A stretch of 64,000 nt of DNA, taken from Melitaea cinxia. Its lineage: Eukaryota > Arthropoda > Insecta > Lepidoptera > Nymphalidae. Under the pieces are notes generated by a model that worked only from the letters and a program-made list of their open reading frames with translations, was not told the DNA's origin and searched no databases. This document shows positions 1 to 12,984 of the stretch, piece after piece (the first letter of the stretch is position 1; every line of letters begins with the position of its first letter). A program made the translations under genes and the position numbers. The stretch lies in the NCBI RefSeq assembly GCF_905220565.1, contig NC_059409.1, positions 5,897,501-5,961,500 of the forward strand, given 5' to 3'.

Positions 1-639
1 GTAACTAAAAATAATTCAGTTTAACGACTCAGAGCAGAGACAATCATCTGACACATCATGCAAGTTCATATTTCAATAAATACGAGAGTCTGTTATCATA
101 TTGACTTATAGAATCGAAAAGTTAAATAGATTTTACGACAGAGTCAACGAGATCGTCTCGAAAGTTATCGCACGAATCTCGCCTCACACTCAAAGCTAAG
201 CTTATATAAAATTATTTATTACTACGATTGTAGTATCTCAAGAATCTCCAAGGTGTTTTGTCAATTTTTAATATTTGCAGACTAAAATAATAAAATATTG
301 CTCTTTTTTTATAATTGATTTATCTATTTTAAATATTCATTTTGAAGCCTATATTAAAGAAAGATTCTTTTGTCATATGTAAGTTGGGCTTTACAAACAA
401 AATAAGGATATTTTATTTTATTTTATTTTATTTATTTATTTTCAAAATATCCGGATCCGTATATCCGTATATCCGTATTCTACTCTTTTATTATCGAAAA
501 AAAATTGAGTATCGTTAGAAATCAAATGGTCGACATATATTTCAGGCAGTTTTATTGACATTTATGACGTCCCTTTGAGACGTCTGGTTAATTTCTTTTT
601 GACATGTAGTTAAATAATACTTACGTATGCTCGAATAAA
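1..639. other. AT-rich non-coding DNA
   Basis: No gene or recognisable mobile element is visible. The stretch has short T-rich runs and a small internal repeat of ATATCCGT near 455-478. Its open frames are short and carry no family resemblance. Confidence 0.5.
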
Positions 640-697
640 AATATGGTAAACTTACGCTTACGCTTCAATAATATGGTAAACTTACGCTTACGCTTCA
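640..697 (+). repeat. 30-bp tandem duplication at a SINE edge
   Basis: The unit beginning AATATGGTAAACTTACGC occurs at 640 and again at 670. The second copy runs straight into the SINE tail at 694. It could be a target-site duplication reshuffled by insertion or ordinary replication slippage. Confidence 0.8.
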
Positions 698-1033
698 GCC
701 TGTATATCCCACTACTGGACATAGGCCTCTTTCCCCATGTAGGACAAAGATCAGAGCTTAGTCCACCACGATGCTCCAATGCGGGTTGGCGGGTATATTC
801 CCTACTACAAGTAACGATCGCTATCAAGGGTACATGATAACAACCGGGACCGACGGCTTAACGTGCTCTCCGAGGCACGGTGGGGAGACCCACAAGGACT
901 GCACAAACACCCAGACCACGGCAAACACCTATATGACCAATGAAAATGTTTGTCATGTGCGGGGATCGAACCCGCAACCGCCAGCGCAACAGACACAATC
1001 CATAGCTGTGACCGTTCCGCCAACGTGGCGTCT
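694..1033 (-). mobile_element. tRNA-derived SINE, head type A, near full length
   Basis: Read on the minus strand, the element starts with a tRNA-like head containing a box A-like TGGCGGAACGG and a box B-like GGTTCGATCCC (near 960-1020 on the plus strand). It continues through a unique body and ends in the common tail whose complement is CAGCCTGTATATCCCAC. Similar copies lie at 16,283 and 27,642, and a copy with the same body but a different head lies at 62,022. It is a SINE rather than a tRNA gene because the cloverleaf is incomplete and the sequence is repeated with its body. Confidence 0.85.
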
Positions 1034-1257
1034 AAGTGGTAAATTTACTTTGTTTCAATCCATAGGTATGTTGTTATTTAATTAATTGGATTTAATTTGA
1101 CTTGAGATATGACGTTTGTAAATTCTGCGCTAATAAATCGCCTTCGGTACTGTACGAGTACTTGACATGTATATAATTTGAAAGTCAAAATATGTACTAA
1201 CATTTCGAATTACATTTCTTATTTCAAAAGAAACATAATAAAAAGTACATAGTAGCT

Positions 1258-1314
1258 CGAATTATTATTATTACTGTAGTATTATTAAGTATTATTAATA
1301 TTATTAATATTACT
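1258..1314. repeat. ATT-rich microsatellite
   Basis: Imperfect ATT repeats lie next to the following repeat element. This is probably simple-sequence expansion at an insertion edge. Confidence 0.6.
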
Positions 1315-1645
1315 GAGTGGCTACGGCAGTAACGAATATAGACACCCCCTCTCTTCCCACGGGTGTCGTAAGAGGCGACTATGGGATAACACAGTTCCGC
1401 TACCGCCTTGGAACTTATAAAACCGACCGATGGCGGGATAACCATCCAACTGCTGGCTATGAAATACACAGGCCGAGGCGGGCAGCAGCGTCTTCGGTGC
1501 GACAAAGCCAGCCCTGCGGTCACCAACCCGCCTGACCAGCGTGGTGACTATGGGCAAAACACATGAGTGCACTCCAAATTTGGCGCGAACTTGTAGAGGC
1601 CTATGTCCAGCAGTGGACTGTATTAGGCTGAAGTGATGATGATGA
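1315..1645 (+). mobile_element. Family B retroelement 3' end with TGA-repeat tail
   Basis: The most complete copy in the window of a family also seen at 9,039, 23,278, 37,126, 40,880 and 56,010. It runs from a segment containing CTCTTCCCACGGGTGTCGTA to the end GGCCTATGTCCAGCAGTGG, then AGGCTGAAG and a TGATGATGA tail. The terminal block resembles the 3' tail of the tRNA-derived SINEs, which suggests that both are mobilised by the same LINE reverse transcriptase (inference). No coding capacity remains. Confidence 0.75.
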
Positions 1646-3140
1646 TAACCATGCCCAGTCTTTTTTATACTCAAACCTTAGTTTTGTTGTGATTTGCAGC
1701 CAAAACGCGAACTATCCTCTTAAAATAATAATTATCATAGCACCGTCAATGTAATTAATTAAACCTGCCACAAATTTAATAAAAGTAAACATTGTAACTT
1801 TTTAATACACGATTTTTAATTAAATAAAACTCACAGACATTTTGAATCAAATTAATATCTGTAATGAATTTTAATCCGTGTAATAATTGAATCTAAAACT
1901 AATCTAGAATTTCATATCTTGAAAGACGACCGTTCTCGTGATCGAAGAAAGTAGAAATTGCAGACCTTATAAAGAGATAGGATATCATTAAAATATTTTT
2001 CTTATTCTCTTCAACTGTGAAATTTATACCATTCAGAACTTCTGAAATATTATACTTATATAATTTAATTATTCATAAAAAGTTTTGTAAATATATATAA
2101 TCTCGAGGTTTCAAATGAAACAACAAAAAAGAAAACTTTTTAAACTTACTTTAATAAAAATGGACCATCAAATTTAACTATTAAGTATGTGAAAATAGTA
2201 ATAATCAAAGAGACGAAATGGCTCAGTGGACAAAATACTTACACCAACAGACAGGCAGACAAGACTAAATTATATAGTTATAATGTCAACTATGCATATT
2301 TAAATAAATGTTTATAAACGTACATCAGTAAACTACATATTTACTACACAGAAATTAAGTTGCTTACCTTGGGTACAGACAACAGTGTGTATATGTTAAA
2401 AAGTGCTAATATAATCACAATTTGAATTTATGCGAACTAGTAATACGAAAAGTTTGAAACAATGCAACACCTAATCGTAAAGCGCCATGGCCTCTATTCA
2501 GCCTTGACCTGATTAACTTGTATAATACCTGGAATTTCTATTCATAGCATACCTGATTCCGTACATCTGCGAAATTATTCATGTTCTTCAAATTTAAAAG
2601 AATTAAAATAAGCAAATGAAAGTTCTTGGAATATTTTGAGAACTCAACTTTTCCAATTTAATGTGCTTTAAGATTAATTGTTTTTTAAGACAGGGTGGTG
2701 AAATAGTGGCAGCCAACCTGTGACTAAAAATTGGTGAAATATTATTAATGTCACCAGTTCTCACACTGTCTTGCTTTCACTTATATTTATTTTTATGTTC
2801 ATAAAGTTCATTTGTTTGGATCGGTGAAAAAGTTAGAAATTTCTTTAGCTAATCAACTATATTTAGTAGGTACACGGCTTAGTTTCGATTACATTGTTTG
2901 CGTCTATCTATCTAACGTTCTTCTCTGGTTGCGTCTATCATTTCATTCTATATCCCAAAGACGTTTTTAAATAACTTTATGTTCAGTTTGTCAAAAATTT
3001 TCGAATGAATTGATCGCAAAACTGTTCGTGCAAAGTCAAGAGGGATGACCGGTAGGTGGCGTGAAAGCTAAGCTTAGAGTTAAATGTAAGTTGATAATAA
3101 TAAATAGTTAAAATTTATGTTCAAAACTTTAGTGGATTTC
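1646..3140. other. AT-rich non-coding DNA
   Basis: No gene or recognised repeat found. The 3' half is slightly less AT-rich, near 2,890-3,060, but shows no coding signal. Confidence 0.45.
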
Positions 3141-3147
3141 TCATTTA

Positions 3148-3255
3148 AAGTGGACGAAGCGAAAGACGTATGTATGGATTGTAACAAGTGGAAAAAAGTG
3201 GTCTCTGCCTACCCCTACGGGAAAGAGGCTTCATTATATGTATGTATGTATGTTC
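3148..3255 (+). pseudogene. Fragment of a LINE ORF2 C-terminus with TATG-repeat tail
   Basis: The reading frame at 3,117-3,305 contains CNKWKKVVSAYPYGKEAS. This resembles the C-terminal DRNKWR-type segment that closes many insect LINE reverse transcriptase polyproteins. It is followed by a TATG microsatellite typical of LINE 3' ends. Only the last tens of residues survive. The assignment rests on one short motif and the tail, so it is tentative. Confidence 0.4.
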
Positions 3256-4589
3256 TCATTTATTTTCCTGACTTCGAGTGTCTGATGTTAAAACTGATCG
3301 ATTATTAAATTTTAGTTATTTCCAACTCATTTCATTATATCTTATCCTTACTAACATTAGGGATCCAAACATACGAAATAAACGTTTGATGTTCTAAGTT
3401 TGTTTTCATCCAAGCGGACGCAGATAACCAATTTGCTGCCAATGAACAAAGCCCTAAGTCACAAAACTAATAAGATTTAAACCACGTAAAATAATCCTTA
3501 TGAAATACAACAGAAATTTAGTAGTAACAGCAAAAACTGCAACAAAAGTGACAACTATTAATTTTTGGATGCAGTAGTTATTAAGTTTTAGAAAGACAGC
3601 ATCACTTGTACGAATCCATACAAAAATTTCTTCTTCTTTGTTACGTAGATTTTAGGTAAGTCAACTTGACATAAATTGTGTATCATGAAGTATAGAGAAG
3701 CCACATTGGAGATTGTTCGGTGTGGTCGAGAAAGCAATTTTTTTTTTCTCGTGCTACTGACGTCCACACATACATACAGACAGACACACGCTGACACTTG
3801 ATATTAGTTTGTGTGTAAAATGGTGCTGCATTTAGGATATACTTTCACTTAAGGTCAACGATAAATAAAGCATGTCTTTAGTGAACTTTTTTTTGGTGTC
3901 ATATAATCCACAAAGATAAGGTAAATAAGTAAAACAATATTTTTAAAGCGTACTGTTTAATATATACCATATACCTAACAGAAAAGCGTATGTGAATTTT
4001 TCGTGAGTAATCTTAGATTTCCATAATGTAATGAATGCCCAAATTTTTTTACACTACAGTAACAACTTATATAAAATATAGCGTCTCCTTTAGTTTAACC
4101 AGTAAATATAGCGTCGCCTTTAGTTTAACCAGTAAATAAATATACAAATCTGAAACGGCAAACTTATATATGTGTTTAAGGGTTAATATTGGATCTGAAT
4201 ATATTCAATATTAACAAGTATTCGTTCATCTGACCCATATACAGCTATTAATGAATAGGTAATATACCACCGCTTTGACGATTTCCTGAAAGCGTTAAAA
4301 ACTGACTACTAAAAGCCTACCAATTATTTTCTCATTATTACAATGCGGTATCCAAAAGTAATTTAAGGTTACTGGCTTAATACATTCATCTTTCAGAAAG
4401 ATATACATGGACATCTTAATTCGTCTCAAACTTGCATTTTTTATTATTTTGATCGCTATAAAAAATAAAAACATAATATGTCAGTTTATGTAAGATAATA
4501 CTGATGTTGTATTTATTATTTTAAAATACAAATAAAGTATTATTTAAAAAATATTGATTACTATAAAAAAAAGTTGGCTATGATAACTC
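3256..4589. other. AT-rich non-coding DNA
   Basis: Nothing coding is seen. A stretch near 3,735-3,800 is rich in CATACATACAGACAGACA simple sequence and may be a decayed repeat tail. Confidence 0.45.
4079..4140 (+). repeat. 31-bp tandem duplication
   Basis: Two adjacent copies of a unit containing CCTTTAGTTTAACCAGTAAA are separated by one substitution (GCGTCTCC versus GCGTCGCC). This is a small local duplication. Confidence 0.85.
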
Positions 4590-4640
4590 AGTAGGATTAA
4601 CGTACTTTCCGAGACGCAATGGGTAGACGTTCAATGTCAA
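4590..4640 (-). mobile_element. SINE fragment
   Basis: About 50 bases resembling the body of the tRNA-derived SINE (compare TTAACGTACTTTCCGAGACG with TTAACGTGCTCTCCGAGGCA in the better copies). It is truncated and diverged. Confidence 0.5.
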
Positions 4641-4660
4641 AGACTCGGGTCCAAAATAAA

Positions 4661-5198
4661 TCTAATATATAAAATTCTCGTGTCGCGATGTTTGTAGTTA
4701 AACTCCTCAGAAACGGCTTGACCGATTCTCATGAAATTTTGTGTGCATATTGGGTAGATCTGAGAATCAAACAACATCTATTTTTCATCCCCCTAAATGT
4801 TAAGGGTAGTCCACCCCTAATTTTTATTTTTATTTTCAGATAAATTTTATTTATTTTTTATTTTTTTATGATACAACATTAAGAAATACATACAACCCTA
4901 AATTTTCAACCCTCTACGATCAACTCCTATATTTTATTTGTTAATTATAAACTTTAATTTATTGGGCAAGATTTTTGTTTTTATTTTGTCATGACTTAGA
5001 ATTAAAAAAATATATTACTCTTAATTTTCCACCTCTCTACGATCTACCCCTATTTTTCCATCACAATTTTTATTTTCTATTATTTTTAATAATTTCCTTT
5101 AATTATTCATTGTCTACAACGCTTTCGATTATAAGTAAATTACCGCACACTTATAGTAGATAGTTTATTGGCAAAACAACGTTTGCCGGGTCAGCTAG
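4661..5198 (+). mobile_element. Non-autonomous Helitron-like element
   Basis: It begins TCTAATATATAAAATTCTCG and ends GCCGGGTCAGCTAG, and it is flanked by A on the left and T on the right. These are the 5'-TC, 3'-CTAG and A/T insertion hallmarks of Helitrons. It encodes no Rep or helicase. A minus-strand relative with the same 5' block lies at 23,768-23,978. Confidence 0.75.
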
Positions 5199-5334
5199 TA
5201 TTAATATGAATGTAAATACTGCACGTCGAATCACCTGGAAATGAAATCCATAATTCTCAGCCTTGACATAGCTCTCGGACTAGTGTTTAAAGGTGTATAA
5301 CTATAACTAGTAGTGGATTAAGTCCATAAATCTA

Positions 5335-5515
5335 CTAGCTGTGCGTCGCGGTTTTACCGGCGTAATTTCCGATCCCGTGAGCATGTCGCGATAAAAACGT
5401 AAAATATTTGTTATTTTGGATCTTTAGCTATCTACATGCCAAATTTATTTCAATCGATTCAGTAGTTTTTGTGTTAAAGAGTGACAGACATAGAATATGA
5501 TAAAGAATATGATAT
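5335..5515 (-). mobile_element. Decayed CTAG-ended repeat
   Basis: On the minus strand it ends in a GC-rich block reading into CGCACAGCTAG. Similar blocks occur at 13,129-13,150 and near 14,772. It is likely a second Helitron-type family. The 5' end is not clear. Confidence 0.5.
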
Positions 5516-6739
5516 AATTATACTTCTATAACAAAGATTATTAACATTCATCAATCAGGAATTGAATACACAAATAACTACAAACTTCGTATGTTAAACA
5601 GAAGTAATTAAAGGAAACAAACATTACTCTCGGTACTCGTGCAAACGACTTAATTATTACTAGCTATACTCGTACGATTAATTCGCAGTTTCTCACTATG
5701 TAATTATAATAATTATCACTTTACAAAATTACAAGAAAGCATTTATTTGAAATTGAACAAAAAATTTACCGACCGTCAATCATGTTGACGTTGTTTCATA
5801 ACTAAAGCAGTCATATATGTATATAATTTTAATAATTACTTAATTTACAAAAACAAAAGCAACAGTAAATTTTTTAGTCTCTGATGCCGGTATAGCAGGC
5901 TATTATCTATAAATGCTATATAATTTCTGTGGGGTAATAGTGAGGTTTTTTCTAAAAAGGGAAGCAAACATCTTAAGCTTAGTGTATTAATATATTATAT
6001 GATTAAACGAAAGAGATTTATTTCGTAAATACTAGTGCAATACTTATTATCTCTTGATGTTTTAATTTAATACTATCTATTTATATGTTTGTATTTTTCT
6101 TTTATATTTATACTTTTGTTGTCATTTATTTATTTAAAAACGTGTCATATAAGCGACCACGGATATATAATAAATTTAGTAACAGCGAGGGACTTTACGA
6201 GTACGTGAGGGTATCAAGCGAGTTCCGTCATCTGTTTAACATATCTGTTTTTGTTTTCTTATATCTCAAAAGCAGTTAGGCAGCATTTTGATTAAAAGCT
6301 CCATAGATGCTTATTTTATTACGATTTTTATCAATTTTCGTCGTATCTCAACACATTTACACAAAACCACTTTCAAATTGTACACCTAAAGCTCTATGAT
6401 CATCTTTTTAATCATTCTGTCTGTTTTTGAAAAATCGCATGAAAATCCCGTTATGTTATCATATATATACAAATACAGTTTTGTATATATTTTTTCTCTG
6501 ATGAACAATATTGACTATATTCTTTATTATATTAATTGTTTCACTTTATCTGTTTTACTAAATACGTATAGTACGTAAAATAAATATAATATTAGCTGTA
6601 GAGTATTATGGCTAGAGAATAAGGAACCAGCTAACTATTCTAACCGTGTACAGCGATACCTTTTGAATCCTCATTGCGAATAATCCATCACAGTGCTCCA
6701 GCTGCTTGAGTGAGGCTAATTAGAACGAATGTAAAATCG
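5516..6739. other. AT-rich non-coding DNA
   Basis: No gene or repeat recognised. The open frames at 6,085-6,279 and 6,396-6,578 are low-complexity, rich in F, I and Y, and have no family match I know. Confidence 0.45.
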
Positions 6740-6860
6740 TCATATCAAAAATTTTAATCTAGCGAGTACATCGTTCCATAACTTAATTGGCTAGAGCACC
6801 GGCACGGTCAGTAGGAGATGCAGGTTCGATCCCCGCTGGAACGGTCGATTTTTGATATGA
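6740..6860 (+). mobile_element. tRNA-like SINE bounded by a short inverted repeat
   Basis: A box A-like TGGCTAGAGC near 6,790 and a box B-like GGTTCGATCCC near 6,824 are spaced as in a tRNA promoter. The arms do not fold into a full cloverleaf. CATATCAAAAA near 6,740 and TTTTTGATATG near 6,850 form an inverted pair around it. It differs from the two SINE heads seen elsewhere in the window. A decayed tRNA gene is the alternative. Confidence 0.55.
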
Positions 6861-9038
6861 TATTAAAAAATGTTTAGAATTTCCTAATGTGTGGGTTACA
6901 CAAAAATAAAATCTTACAAATTAGAACCCAGGTGTTAATTACGGTAGAGCTGATTTGATTGGAATGATCTCCCCAGGCGTCAAGAGTCGTAAATAGTCGT
7001 AAATATAAAAATAATTATATTTACTTTTTCTTCGTAATTATCAGAAATTGTAATACTATCTATACTTGTAAAGTAACATGTCCCAACTGAATTTGCCACT
7101 ATTTGAGCAACAAATTTTATACTTCTTCTTCTTCTCTGGGCTTGTCATTAAAAGTAAATACACGAATGTTTAAGCGTTTCTAGAAAGAGAACACCTTCGA
7201 TTTTAAACGGATAATATGTTAGTATCAGTTAGTGGGTGCGAGTTATACCTTAGTTTATTCCAAATGTTTGTACAAATGAGAAAATTCCTTTCAAGTAAAG
7301 TTGCGTGCAGCCTCTTATTAGAAACTTGTAAAACTTTTATCAATCCATTTATTCAGAATAATAATAATGAGAACTTAGTAATTTATTCGGTTGTGTCGTT
7401 ATTGTACTAACTTGAATAGCTTTGTTGGTTAATTTGCTGCGTAAAACTGATATTTAAATTATAAATTACTAATTCATCCGGCGAACTTCGTACATTGATT
7501 TTTTTTTCTCGTATCTATAATTTCTTTTATACGAACCTTGTCCTAGCAATCATGATCATAAATAATAAGAATAATCCGATTTGGCAAGGTCATTGGCAAG
7601 GATTCATGTATGCATAGATTTTCACATTTTTACAAATTTACTAATTATTTACTACTACTGTATAGCTCGTATTTTTTAAGACATAGTATCAAAAATGTGA
7701 TTTTAAGCGTTGAATGAGAATATAATTATTTCTATTTCAAAATCAGAGCAATTTTTAATAAGCAATGTATACATGAAATCATGAATTTATTATACTCATT
7801 AAGTTACTGCCTACCGTTTTATATTAATAATTTCACGAGATGAATTATATTTTATTTAAACAGAACATTATAAATTAATATAAAGATATTTTGAAACTAA
7901 AATTTCTGTTAATTAAATATTCGAACCAATCTTTCGTCTCATTAATGTTTTAGTGAATTAAAATATTAAGCCTTGTGATATCGACCACAAAAAAAGGTCT
8001 ATTCACATAATTTTGACGTACTCTTACAAGACGATTCGATTTAATAATTCTTAAACTAAGCTAGATAATTTAAAACTAATCTTCACTCAGATATTGGCAA
8101 TTCCTTCAGGGAGCCAGAGTAAAAGAAGAAGAAGAAGAAGATAATTATTTTTTATCATATTATTCTGTGCAAGGGTATCAATATAATAGGTCCCTTCTAA
8201 TATGAATATAAAATTTACTTTTAATGGTATGAAAATTAAGTAAGATTGATTATTCACTGAATTCGACAGTTAAGCGGCGAATAGGATAAGCTATAAAATT
8301 AAAAGTTGTAAGAATAAACTATGGTGCAAAAAGTAAAATTGTATTATTATTCGTTTTTGAAAATATCAAAAATTCATTTTGCTAGTTTAGTAATAAGAGC
8401 CATTTTCATAAACATGTGTAAAATAAATCCGTGTGTAGTACAAAGAAAAGGCACTATGGTATAGTGTTACATATATATGCATATTAGCTTAACAGATGTA
8501 CCATTGTATGTTAAACTGTTATAATAATAAATAATAAGTTAACACGCCACACTTAGCGTGTGTATTTCAGTTACATAGAGGCAGTTACACGAGATTAGCT
8601 AAACCTAATTTAAACGGAGTCTACCTCTTAACTGAAAACGCGTGTATTATTTAGTAGTACATTATTTGTTCACCTATAATTTTATTTTAATTAATTAATT
8701 TATTTTTTCAGACAAAGACTTTTTAAGATTCTTTCTTAATTTGTTCAGCATGAAATTAACAATTGGTAATTTGCAGAGCCGAAATCCAGCGCGTAATTCT
8801 AGAATATTATTAGCGACATTTTACATTGAAATAAAAAAAAAATGACAAAAACAGATTGACCATAAAAAGACCCACAAGAATTTAGTAATAGCACCTTCTG
8901 TTCAACTGAACTCTGTCTACGGTGTCAAAAAAAAACACTAGCAAATAGCTAGAACGAAAAAAATTTGCGTAAATTTTTTGTTATAGTATTTCATTTTACA
9001 CATTCAGATGTAAAATGAAAAAAAAACAAAGTAAAAAG
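6861..9038. other. AT-rich non-coding DNA
   Basis: No gene recognised. There is an AAG-type microsatellite near 8,125-8,142. The rest appears to be anonymous intergenic sequence. Confidence 0.45.
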
Positions 9039-9090
9039 TTGTGGAGGCCTATGTCAGGCAGTAGACTGCGATAGGCTGAAATGATGATGA
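9039..9090 (+). mobile_element. Family B tail fragment with TGA repeat
   Basis: The block GGCCTATGTCAGGCAGTAG, then AGGCTGAAATGATGATGATG, matches the terminal block of the family B copy at 1,315-1,645. Only the 3' end is present, as expected for 5'-truncated retrotransposition. Confidence 0.65.
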
Positions 9091-9559
9091 TGATGATCAT
9101 GTAATAAGTACGACATACGGTAATAACCATCAATCTATGTAATAACATAAATGAAAGCTTTAATGTTTCGAGAACGAAAAACATTTGTGTATTTTTTTTT
9201 ATAATTATGAGTGCAATGATGAAAACTTGATAAGTAAATTATATTATATTTTTTTTTTTTTGCTTTAATCACGACGCTTGTTTTAGAAATTTACGAAGTG
9301 CGTAATTACTATCGATTTTATTAAACGACATGCTCCAAATCCATTAGATATAGAAATAAGTAATACATACTTCAATAGCTGTGAAGGCAGTAATTATTAT
9401 TTACGGTGATAAATATTATTAATTATTAAGTTTTATTGGTTGTGTTATTTATTAGTTTATTTTTCAGTATCAAAACATTGCCTAAAAGAGGCGAAGTTAT
9501 GTAGATATGAGAAAGGCTGAAAGTTAATTAATAATACATGCCTGACACTCAACAGCTCA

Positions 9560-9660
9560 CGATCTGAACAAATGTCCAGCCCACGAAGAAAACTTGTATA
9601 GCCTATACAAATATTTCCATTAGTGGGGATAAAACCCGCGACCGCCAGAGCAACCAGCTA
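9560..9660 (-). mobile_element. SINE head fragment
   Basis: The plus-strand block around TGGGGATAAAACCCGCGACCG matches the diverged tRNA-like head and adjacent body of the type A SINE in reverse orientation. Confidence 0.5.
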
Positions 9661-10797
9661 GTTCTTTGAAAGCGTCGTCGAAGTACAGCTTAAGGATATT
9701 CATATTTTTTTTATTCAGAGAAGTTAAAACACTGTTACTGAAACTTACATTCAAATAGTCTTATTTAGATGCAATCTTCAGCAAGGTTAGGCTCACCCAG
9801 TCTACCTGCTCCAGATTTTAAGCAAAATGTTACTTCTGGGCCCTAGCTTTATAATAACTAACTTTAACTAATATTGATTGATCAATTATATTGATAAAGA
9901 CAATATTTTTCTTAATGAAATCAATAAAAATATTTTGCTAAATACTAGATATAATATAAACTTGGAAGTTTATTAAAATAATTAGCATATTAATACGTGC
10001 GTAATCACGGTCTGACTGACTGACCTTTACCCTTCTTTAACATAAGCTTAACAATACGTACATATTGTATACTTTGTGTTTAATTAATCTTGGCATAGAG
10101 GTAACAAAATTCATTTGTTTATTTATGCTTGAGAAACAAAAAGATGTACATATAAATTATTTTACCGGGTACTAAAAATGATTGTATAATAATCTATCGA
10201 AGAAGATCAGTCTTTTCAAACAAGATAATTGTTATCCAGTTATTTTGTACCATAATTGTTGAGTGTTGCGTTATCGCAAAAAATTCGCAAGCGGTTGCAA
10301 ATTATATTTTTTTATGGAAATCGCTAACGAAGAATCAGCTGTGTTATTCGTTATAAGGTGATAAATGACAAGATAGTCTCAAAATAAAAAAACTAAAAGG
10401 TATTGTGGCACGAATCCTCTCAATTGTGTTGTTTAATTAATCCACAAAATTATTCCATGTTTTATTTTTATCAATTTCTTTGTATTAGCCTTACCTGTAA
10501 TACCAATAACTGCTTCGTGTAACTCGTATATCTTACGAAGTCTATACCTACATCCTTCCCGCAATTTATTGTCACTGTTCTAAGAGATTTTATCTCCGTT
10601 CATTACTTTTATAGCACTAACGTTAGCACGTGTTACACCGGTATAGCTATACCGGTCTGATTTATTTAAAGACTGCAACCGGATCTGCTGTAAATCTTTA
10701 TGTCTGCCGTCCTGACGTACTATAATTTGATTCAACAAATATTAATAAGATTGAGAACAAATATTAACATACATTAGCATTACTGCATTTTTTATAC
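9661..10797. other. AT-rich non-coding DNA
   Basis: No supported gene or mobile element is seen. Confidence 0.45.
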
Positions 10798-10985
10798 TAA
10801 GGAGGCGGCAAACAAGCGTACGAACCTGCTAATGGTAAGAAGATACTGTAGCCTTTTAACGCTATCAACCGTAGGAGTATTGCATGCGCGTGCCGATCCT
10901 ACGAGCCTCCCCAGGTGCTCTGGCTACCTCACTTACCACTAGAATGTAATACTGTTTAAAAGCAGTATTATTAAGTACAGCGAAG
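10798..10985 (-). mobile_element. Family C LINE-tail repeat (reverse copy)
   Basis: The plus strand reads GGCAAACAAGCGTACG and later CCAGGTGCTCTGGCTACC, the reverse complement of the family whose best copy lies at 30,950-31,175. The copy is diverged but nearly full span, ending in the AAGCAGTATTA segment. Confidence 0.65.
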
Positions 10986-12164
10986 CGTAATTCTAAATAC
11001 TTGCATTTATATCAAATTTAATCTGGTTATTTTCAAACTAGTTGGTTTTAATGGTTACTATTCTTCATCTAAAAGTCTGTCGAAACAAAAAAGTTAAATA
11101 AAAAATTAAACTTGTACTAATGTGTTCTGAAATTAAAGCATCCAACCTAACCAATAAACTTAACTAACCAACATTTAAACTTTATCATTAACTCATGAAT
11201 ATGTGTACATAAATAAATCACTATTTACTTTCGGCATGCTATAAAGTATTAGAGGACGCACTGGTGCGGTATTGTGGATTAAGCTCTCAGTTCTTCTCTT
11301 ACACGAAGAATAAAATATAAAAAAAAACTCATGGAAAAAGAGACCTATGCCGCCCAGCAAGGCTGTTAGCAAGGCAAGGTTGTTATAGGCTAAATCGTAC
11401 CATATATAAAAAGAAATATCCAATTCAATACTTGAAAATAACGCGTTACAATACTACGTTCTTAGTTTTTAAAAAAAGGAAAAAAAAGAGTTCAAAACTA
11501 ATTATAGTTCTAAAGATCATGCATTAACTGATGTTTTTTCTTATTGTCCTTTTGACAGCCATAAAGCGAGTCACGATATCAAACGTTCACAATAAGAGCA
11601 TATGTGAACCATGTGATACTAATAAAAAAAACGTCTTTGTAACTCAACACGTGTCGACAGACAGTCACGACGCCCGTGTGAATGGCTTGAAATAACGCTA
11701 ATTAGAGCAAAACGTACTGAAACGCATTAGTCGCCACCAAAATTAATATTCCCCGTCAACGTCGCGATTAAAATAATAATTATTTTAATATATATATATA
11801 GGATTAAGTATAATTATAGTAGATTTTAGGAATAGGGTATATGCAAATATTTAAAAATTTAAATAAAGAAAAATGATTGCGCTTTGTATTAAATTATTCG
11901 TGGAAAGTACAATATTTTGTGTTTGTTATACATAGCTATTTCCGTTTTAATATTTTTTACTACTACTGAACTAAGATTTAGATAAGCCTTGAATTCATAT
12001 ATAATGCTTAACCTTAATACCTTTCATTCTTTTTTTACAAAAAAATCTTGACTATAATATAATAAAAGAAAAAGTCTCTTGTCTATTCTAATCTGTCCTC
12101 CTTTCATCATACTTTATGATGAATGGAGATTTACGAGACTGTTAATAAATATTTTTACATTATT
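10986..12164. other. AT-rich DNA with a partial SINE
   Basis: Around 11,255-11,360 a plus-strand SINE body fragment is recognisable (GATTAAGCTCTCAG, then GACCTATGCCGCCCAGCA), broken by an A-rich insert. The rest shows no gene. Confidence 0.45.
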
Positions 12165-12243
12165 TAATATCCGCCAACCCGCAGTAGAGCAGCGTGATGG
12201 ATTAAGTCTATGGCCAGCAGTGGGATGTTGCCGGCTGAATTGA
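12165..12243 (+). mobile_element. SINE 3' tail
   Basis: A fragment with CGCCAACCCGCAGTAGAGC and the tail GCCAGCAGTGGGATG, then GGCTGAAT, corresponds to the end of the tRNA-derived SINE in plus orientation. Confidence 0.65.
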
Positions 12244-12984
12244 AATTGATGCAATAAATGAACATAAATAATAAATTTTCAAGCATTCGTTTATAAAAAG
12301 TTATGGAGAATATATAAACAGAAAATAATATTTTAAGTTATAATAAAAAAATACGTGCACAAGATTATAAGTTAAATATCTCACTGATCTTAATAGAATG
12401 CAGAGAACGGTAACAAAACTTCAACGACTGTATTATCGATACACCTCTAGTTAAACCACTCGACACCAAGCATATAGATATATTTTATCTAACTACTTCA
12501 GCATCAATTAATGAAATAACTAACAAACTTTGTTCTGATCGTATGTTTTTACGTAATAGATCTATTTCTAAAGTTTTGTCGTAAGGCCATTACATGAAAT
12601 TACTAAGAAATCACTCGATTAAAACTGATCACCAAAGTAGTTTATTAGTTGAAGTTGGTGACGCAGCCAATTATTTTAATGGATAAAATTTATATGAATT
12701 CTGTGATTAGTCTTTGTATACCGATAGGTTCGAAAGAAGCGTGAAAAATAATGTTTCTGTATACGATAGTCTCGTAAAGACTTATTCTTTATGAAATGAA
12801 CAAAGTCGACCCAGTGGATAAAACACGTAAATTGACAAGATTGTTGCAAGTTTAAATGCGTAATAGCGCCGAGGAGATTTCTAGAGTTGTATATATGTTT
12901 AAATGTTTCATTTCTGAGCATAGATGATATGACCAATGTCATGTGGGATAGAGAAAACACTAGAGAGATTGGTGTGGTTGAGAT
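12244..12984. other. AT-rich non-coding DNA
   Basis: A 94-codon minus-strand open frame at 12,676-12,960 has no recognisable domain and ordinary AT-rich composition. It is not called as a gene. Confidence 0.4.

Noticed and set aside
694..1033. Possible tRNA gene (tRNA-like box A and B)
   Set aside because: The same unit with a long body recurs several times in the window and the cloverleaf is incomplete, so it is a SINE.
4975..5163. 62-codon plus-strand open frame
   Set aside because: Inside a non-autonomous Helitron and composed of F, L, Y and I from AT-rich DNA.
12676..12960. 94-codon minus-strand open frame
   Set aside because: No recognisable domain, AT-rich composition like its surroundings, no splice or start context. 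Length is within what is expected by chance in such a long window.
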